Source: Populus alba
Taxonomy: Eukaryota; Streptophyta; Magnoliopsida; Malpighiales; Salicaceae
Reading direction: 5' to 3'
Assembly: GCF_005239225.2 (NCBI RefSeq)
Contig: NC_133288.1
Coordinates: 6,591,035-6,655,034, forward strand
Length of the DNA stretch: 64,000 nucleotides
Of this stretch, positions 57,406-64,000 are shown piece by piece. The notes beneath the pieces were generated by a model. It ran no database searches, had not been told where the DNA came from, and saw only the letters and a program-made list of their open reading frames with translations. A program made the position numbers and the translations under genes. Position 1 is the first letter of the stretch, and each line of letters opens with the position of its first letter.

Positions 57406-60400
57406 ATGGAAGCAACACCCGAGCAACTAGAGCGCAAGAAAAAGAAGGAAGAGAAGGTTCTTTCTCTTTGAAATTAAAATTCTGATATTTTTATTTTTTA
57501 TTTATTACTTTGCATTCTTAATTCTCATTTATTTTTATTTATTTCAGGCTCGAGAAAAAGAACTGAAAAAACTTAAAGCTGCACAAAAAGAAGCTAAATT
57601 TAAGGTATTTGATTGACTTAATAAAAAGAATTGACTCGAATTTAAAATGTTAAAGTCGTGTGTTTTTGCGTGTTTTCCTTTTTTATTTTTTATCACAGGT
57701 ACAACTCCAATCTAAGAAAAAATCAAGGCGAGAAGAGGAGGAGAAGGTGGTGGAGGAGGAAGAGGATTATATAGACCCCCTCACTCCTTCTGGACAAAAG
57801 AAAAGACTTTCTGCTATTATGCCAAAAAACTACAAGCCCTCCAATGTAGAGAAATGGTAAGTGTCAGCTGACCTTATAAAAAAAATTTGATTATGGCGCC
57901 GTGTTCAAATTTAATTTATCATTTTTTTGTATCATGAATTTTTCAGTTGGTACGAGTGGTGGGAGGCTTCAGGGTTTTTTGTGGCCGATGCCAACAGTTC
58001 TAAACCCCCTTTTGTTATAGTAATTATTCCATCTCTAGATAATTCACATACTTTCTACACGTCAAAGCTACTGATTCAATGACTAATAAATGAAGGGTTA
58101 ATCTTCTTGTAGCTGACTTCATTTTTCAGTGTTTTTTGATTGATTTTTTCTTCACCATCTGGTCTGCAGTTGCTTCCCCCACCAAATGTGACTGGGAACC
58201 TACATTTAGGGCATGCGCTCACAGCTGCTATTCAGGTGGGGTGACATTTTTTTCTCTCATCCCCCCTCCCTCCCTCTTTTTTTCCCCCCTTGATAAACCA
58301 TGGTTAAATTATCAATTACTCATCTTCTTGATAAACCATGGTTCTTCTTGAGTAGGATACAATGATCCGCTGGAAGAGAATGTCTGGATTTAATGCCTTA
58401 TGGGTGCCTGGTCTTGACCATGCTGGGATTGCGACACAGGTTACATCATCTTTTACTTTTTAAATTTTCAGTTTGCTTCTCTAGATATCCGTACCTGTGC
58501 ATCCATCTTCTTGGCATCTGGACTGCTAGCTGTTCATATTATACATGAAATATTCATATGTTACACCCGATATGTTTAGTATTTGCTTAAATTTTTGGTG
58601 TGAACTTGCTGTTTTGCACTCGAATAATCATATAATCTCTCACACATGATTTTTCCACGCAAACATCTGAATTTTCAAATTATATGAGCTTAAAAGGATG
58701 TTTGAATGTCAATTGGCAGGTCGTAGTAGAAAAGAAGTTGATGCGTGATCGCCGCTCGACAAGGCATGATTTAGGTCGTGAAAAGTTTGTGTCTGAAGTG
58801 AGTTTTGAGTTGTTATAAGTAGAAAATTACTTTGACATTAATGGTTACTTTCTTGTCTGTTATCAAATTTACCTCCTGTCATGACCATTATCTTCTTTTA
58901 ATTCTAATGTAAAGGTATGGAAATGGAAGCACGAGCATGGGGGTAACATATTAAAACAGCTTCGTAGGTTGGGTGCATCCCTCGACTGGTCCCGCGAGGT
59001 AAAATTTAGAAATTTCACTCTTTGATTTTATTCCATGAATTTATTTACTTTATTTATTCTTTTAACTGAATTAGACCTTTGATAGATGTTTTCTTCACCA
59101 CTGTTAACTTGTTCTCTCCCTTCATATTCTTTTAAAGTGTTTTACAATGGATGAAAAAAGATCAAAGGCTGTGATAGAGGAATTTGTTCGGCTATTTAAG
59201 GAGCGTCTCATATATAGGTATTTATTTTTACAGTAAGAAACTTTGATTGTGACATTCATACCTGACAAAAAAATGTGAATCTAATCTACCTGAATGCATG
59301 GTGCGTCCTCTTGACTGTGTTGTGTGACCAACAATAAATTTGGTTGTAGTGTTAGCACACCTTAAATTTTCTGTGATGTGTTCTTGGCTAGAGGTTGAAC
59401 CTTTCCTTGTGCTTTATCCAACTATATGTACCTTTTCCAACTTTCTATGACGAGTCTTGGATGTGCATGGTGATCGGTAAGGTTTGCAACCTTCAAAGTG
59501 AATGTTATGGATTTCATAGTGTAATTTGCTCGAGTTTTAATTTCTCAAATAAATTCTTTTGATCATAACACATATGAGTCAGAAAAACGTGGCTGTCTTG
59601 ATTTAGCTGGATATTTCACTTATTTAGCTAATACAAATAATTTAAATTACTGCATATTATATATATTGAAATTTTTGTTTGGTTATTTTTTTTTTTCTTT
59701 TTGATGGGAATATGTCTTAGGGGTTTATAATGATATCTTTCACAGGGATCTCCGGCTAGTACATTGGGACTGCACCTTACGAACAGCTATATCTGATGAT
59801 GAAGTTGGTTTCTTGAACTGGTAGTACTTTCTTTTGGATCATGTTCTACTTATTTAAAAGTCTCTTCTGGTTTACAGGTAGATAAAATTGACATCAAAGA
59901 GAGGAAATTTCTAAATATTCCTGGTTATGACAAACAAGTGGAGTTTGGTGTTTTGACCTCATTTGCCTACCCTATTGAGGGAGGGCTAGGCGAAATTGTT
60001 GTTTCCACCACTAGGGTGGAAACAATGCTTGGTGATACAGCTATTGCTGTACATCCAGGTGACGAGAGGTACAGCCATCTGCACGGGAAATTTGCTAATC
60101 ATCCATTCAATGGAAGAAAACTTCCAATAATTTGTGATGCCATTCTTGTTGATCCCAGTTTCGGGACTGGTGCTGTCAAGGTAAGACTGGATTCTGGAAC
60201 TTTGAATGTCAAAATTGATATATATTTACATACACTTTTTTTTTTTAAAATTCTCTCTTTATGGAATGTTAGTATTCTCTGATGTTTTGCAGATCACTCC
60301 TGCCCATGATCAAGATGATTTTAAGGCTGGGAAGCGTCACAGTCTTGAATTTATTGTTATTTTTACCGACGATGGAAAGATAAATGATAATGGCGGTGCA

Positions 60401-63400
60401 GAGTTCTCAGGGATGCCACGTTTTGAGGCACGCGAGGTAGTGAAGGAAGCGCTGAAGAAAAAGGTATGATCCTTCCATCTTATAATATTCTCTATTAAAT
60501 TAAACTTTTTCTGAATTTTAAAGTTTTAAGTGATAATACTTGATGGATTGCTAAATGAAAAAATGTACTTTCTCTTTTCAAACACTCACACATGCACACC
60601 TGGCAGTGTGTTTATTCATCCCTGTTTCCTGTCCAGTAATGCTTACGAATGCATCTCGCATTCATTTTCTATGTAATTACATGTAACTATGTCTACTCTA
60701 GCATTATTTATTCCTTGTTTCACATGTCTTTAGTACTATGACATCTTTCTTTATATTTCTTGTAGGGATTGTATAGAGGTGCTGAAAACAATGAGATGCA
60801 TCTTGGCCTTTGTTCAAGAAGCAATGATGTTGTGGAGCCAATGCTAAAGCCCCAGTGGTTCGTTAACTGTGATAGTTTGGCAAAGCAAGCTCTTCAAGCA
60901 GCTACAGACGGAGAAAATCCAAAGCTTGAATTCATTCCGAAGCAATTTTTGGCTGAATGGAAAAGGTTGTCTCATGTCTTTGCATTTGTTTCTCATCAGT
61001 TAATTGAGAAACATGGTATAAATATTGGATAGATAACAAAGAAACTGAAAAACAGAAATAAAAATGAATAGTAAGCATGATATGACCACAGGATCATGTA
61101 CTTTTACTTTTGTTGTTTAAAGTTTCAGCATGCTTAGGACGAGTACTGTCCGATGTGCTTCTTTGACAATGTTATCATATGATTTTTCATGTCGTAATTG
61201 CTTCAGTCTCTTCAATAGCTTTTGGACATGGATAAAGTAAATTCTTCTCGCTATTCTTTTTTATTTTGCCATTTACGTTTTATCTTCTGAGCTTGTCCAT
61301 TGCCTGAATATATCTCTGTTTCTGTATGGCTGTGAAACTCCATAGATGGCTGGGAAACATACAAGACTGGTGCATATCAAGGCAGCTTTGGTGGGGTCAC
61401 CGCATTCCTGCATGGTATGTTACACTTGAAGATGATGCAGAGAAGGATTTTGGAGTCTACAATGACCACTGGGTAGTGGGTAGGAATGAGGAGGAGGCTT
61501 TAGCAGAGGCTAGCCAGAAATTTTGTGGCAAGAAATTTGATATTAGCCAGGATCCAGACGTGTTGGATACCTGGTTTTCTTCTGGTTTATTTCCATTATC
61601 TGTGTTGGGATGGCCAGATGATACTGATGATTTAAGAACATTCTATCCAACTTCAGTTCTTGAAACTGGGCATGACATTCTATTTTTCTGGGTTGCTCGG
61701 ATGGTGATGCTAGGAATTCAACTGGGAGGCGATGTACCTTTCAGGAAGGTCTGTGAATACATCTCCTAAAATTCCATTTTCGAGCCTTCAGCTGCCAAAC
61801 CCCTTATTTCCCATTGATATATTGATGTATTGTTTCCCATGCAGGTTTTCCTGCACCCTATGGTTCGTGATGCACATGGCCGTAAGATGTCGAAATCTTT
61901 GGGAAATGTTATTGACCCACTTGAAGTAATAGATGGGATAAGCCTTGAAGGTCTTCACAAGAGGCTTGAGGAAGGTAACTTGGATCAGAAAGAGCTGGTT
62001 GTAGCAAAAGCTGGACAGAAGCAAGACTTTCCTAATGGGATAGCTGAATGCGGTACAGATGCTCTTCGATTTGCTCTTGTCTCTTATACAGCTCAGGTTC
62101 ATACTTCTGCTTGTCAATGTGTTTATGAATTACCTATGATCTCTTGAATAATTTTATTTGCACTCAATTTCTTTACTGACATCATTTTGTCATTTTCTAT
62201 TTGCAGTCTGACAAAATAAATTTGGACATCCAACGAGTTGTTGGATATCGCCAGTGGTGTAACAAACTATGGAATGCTGTTCGGTTTGCAATGAGCAAAT
62301 TTGACACTGATTATACAGCTCCAATAAATGTCAATCTGGAAACCATGCCTTTTAGCTGCAAATGGATACTCTCTGTACTCAACAAAGCTATTTCCAAAGC
62401 CGTGTCAGCTTTGGATTCATACGAGCTCTCATATGCTGCCAGTACAGTGTATTCATGGTGGCAATATCAGTTCTGTGACGTTTTCATTGAAGCAATTAAA
62501 CCCTACTTTGCTGGGGATGATCCAGCATTTGCCTTTGAGAGGAGTTCTGCACAAGATACTCTTTGGGTATGTTTGGATAATGGACTGAGATTGCTTCATC
62601 CATTTATGCCATTTGTTACTGAAGAATTGTGGCAGCGCCTTCCTCCTGTCAGGGGCCATACAAGGAAAGAGTCGATTGTGACATCTGAGTACCCATCGGC
62701 TGCAGATGTAAGTTCAAAGAGCATACTAGCTGTTGGTAATGATGATGATAAAGTCGCGACTAACACCATAGTTTAGCTCAAGGTTTATTCAGTTATCTGT
62801 GATGATCAATCCTCATTTTCACTTTACAGGCCTGGACAAATGAAGAGGTGGAATATGAAATGGACCTCATTGAATCTACTGTTAAATGTCTAAGGTCGTT
62901 GAGGGCTGAGGTGTTTGAGGACCGAAAAAATGAAAGGTATACTGTTCAATACAAGTTTTGTGATTGTGTTTCCATTTATCAGTTCATTCAATACAAGTTT
63001 TCAAAATCTAAAGATCCTACAGTTGAAGTAGCGATTCCATGCTGTTCCATGGAAAATGATATCCATAAACTCCTGTAAAAATTTTAGCACGATCCAACAG
63101 TCAAATAAAAAGTTGTGATTGTTTTGAGCTGTTATTCTGATTTGGTGTGACTAGACCTCCTTTTGGGTCTAGACCTACCCCACTGATCCATAAATATATA
63201 TGTTAAGCCATTCATATAATCTGTCTAGAGCAGATCCTCATTTAGTTATGGTAGGCCCATACCTAGTTGCCCAGAATCACCATTATCGCAAGCACAATTA
63301 CATAATTGTTTTGCATGATTCAGTGTTGCTTCATGCTTACATCCAAGATGAGTCATGTTTGACCTTGTCACAAATGTCTAGGAATCTATAAAACATGATG

Positions 63401-64000
63401 CTTTTGAATTAGATTCTACACTCCCCCCAAACGTTAAGACTGGTAGTGGGATGTAGTAGTAGAGTTGAATGAACAAAATGGGAAAAAAGACGGTTGTAGA
63501 GTGGGATGAAGTATTTTTTTCAAGGGAACTTGTGTATGACAGTGTCTTAAGAAGCTTTTTTACTGTATTTAAAAATGATTAGTATGTTCGGTAACAATCC
63601 ATTTCTTTTCCCAGGCTACCAGCTTTTGCATTTTGCAAAATGAGAGCTGTTGCAGACATCCTCACAAGCCACAACTTCGAGATCTTAACCCTTGCAAAAA
63701 ATTTGTCATCTATTCAGGTATTCTAACACATTTGCTATAGATGGGTTTTGCTTCCTTTTTCCTTGTTTGTATATGTTGTTTTGATTTCTTCTTTAGTTCC
63801 TGCCACTGTTGGTTTAACATTGGAGTAGACCTAACATGCATGCCATCATCTTATCAACTTTAACAGATAGCTTGCAAGTCTTTAAATTACCAGTGAGCCC
63901 TTGGCACACAACAGTTAAGTGTGCCAAAATTTCCTTTCTGAAGGATTTTGCTGGTGTTAACATTTAGGGTTGCTGATGGAAATTATTCAAGTATCAAGTA
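57406..64000 (+). CDS. VALRS: Valyl-tRNA synthetase (5' 18 exons; continues off right edge)
   Basis: Class I aminoacyl-tRNA synthetase charging tRNA-Val. Eighteen exons join in frame (943 codons): 57406-57456, 57548-57604, 57699-57856, 57947-58019, 58170-58235, 58356-58439, 58720-58797, 58915-58998, 59138-59217, 59746-59803, 59878-60180, 60293-60463, 60766-60965, 61346-61748, 61845-62096, 62207-62707, 62830-62936, 63615-63717. The Lys/Glu-rich N-terminal extension (residues ~1-70) is eukaryotic. HIGH-type motif HLGHA at 125-129 after [10 protein letters not shown]1 editing domain with [10 protein letters not shown] at 307-316; [11 protein letters not shown] in exon 14; KMSKS at 636-640; then the helical anticodon-binding domain. 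The C-terminal coiled coil is outside the window. Arabidopsis uses one such gene for cytosolic and mitochondrial enzymes; the visible ATG gives a cytosolic-type start. Confidence 0.96.

Noticed and set aside
1..64000. CRISPR arrays, operons, Shine-Dalgarno sites, phage or plasmid modules
   Set aside because: All genes are intron-containing or plant-type, and no regularly spaced short repeat array was seen.

Overview
This window is nuclear plant DNA. It has split genes with GT-AG introns, very AT-rich intergenic DNA, plant-specific proteins (a CESA with RING zinc finger, an SHAQKYF-type MYB) and many decayed transposons. The repeat complement, especially tRNA-derived SINEs ending in a shared GAGATTAG-type 3' domain and an MAAE-type CC-NBS-LRR relic, resembles Populus/Salicaceae; that assignment is inference, not a database result.

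Six protein-coding genes are supported. Five could be modelled exon by exon with unbroken reading frames. (1) Minus, running off the left edge to 2832: ribonucleotide reductase large subunit (RNR1), first 487 codons, with a perfect palindromic E2F-type site about 200 bp upstream. (2) Minus, 12733-13068: a small intronless charged protein of unknown function. (3) Minus, 18280-24988: complete 14-exon primary-wall cellulose synthase of the CESA6 clade, 1102 aa. (4) Minus, 35755-38912: 7-exon, 375-aa membrane-anchored six-EF-hand protein of the reticulocalbin/calumenin (CREC) type. (5) Plus, 49002-52649: 2-exon MYB-related factor (SRM1/MYBS type, 296 aa). (6) Plus, 57406 to the right edge: valyl-tRNA synthetase, 18 exons and 943 codons visible, 3' end outside the window.

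Between the genes: 3-12 kb holds SINEs, a Copia LTR-like segment with TATA box, Copia gag relics, a Tourist-like MITE with TAA target-site duplications and a pair of long inverted repeats. 14.3-16.7 kb holds a decayed CACTA (En/Spm) transposon with 195-bp subterminal tandem repeats. 25-34 kb is gene-poor, with MITEs, SINEs and a truncated CC-NBS-LRR resistance pseudogene. 39-46.7 kb holds further SINEs, a Copia reverse-transcriptase/RNase H relic and AT-rich repeats. 53.5-55.5 kb holds a CCGGGT-rich repeat and a roughly 165-bp tandem array.

The neighbouring genes have unrelated housekeeping roles (dNTP synthesis, cellulose synthesis, secretory-pathway calcium binding, transcription, translation). 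Nothing suggests a cluster or operon. No CRISPR, plasmid, phage or bacterial features were seen. I found no convincing new molecular system; the notable items are repeat architecture, the resistance-gene relic, the missing upstream AUG in the ValRS gene and the HDEF-like tail of the CREC protein.
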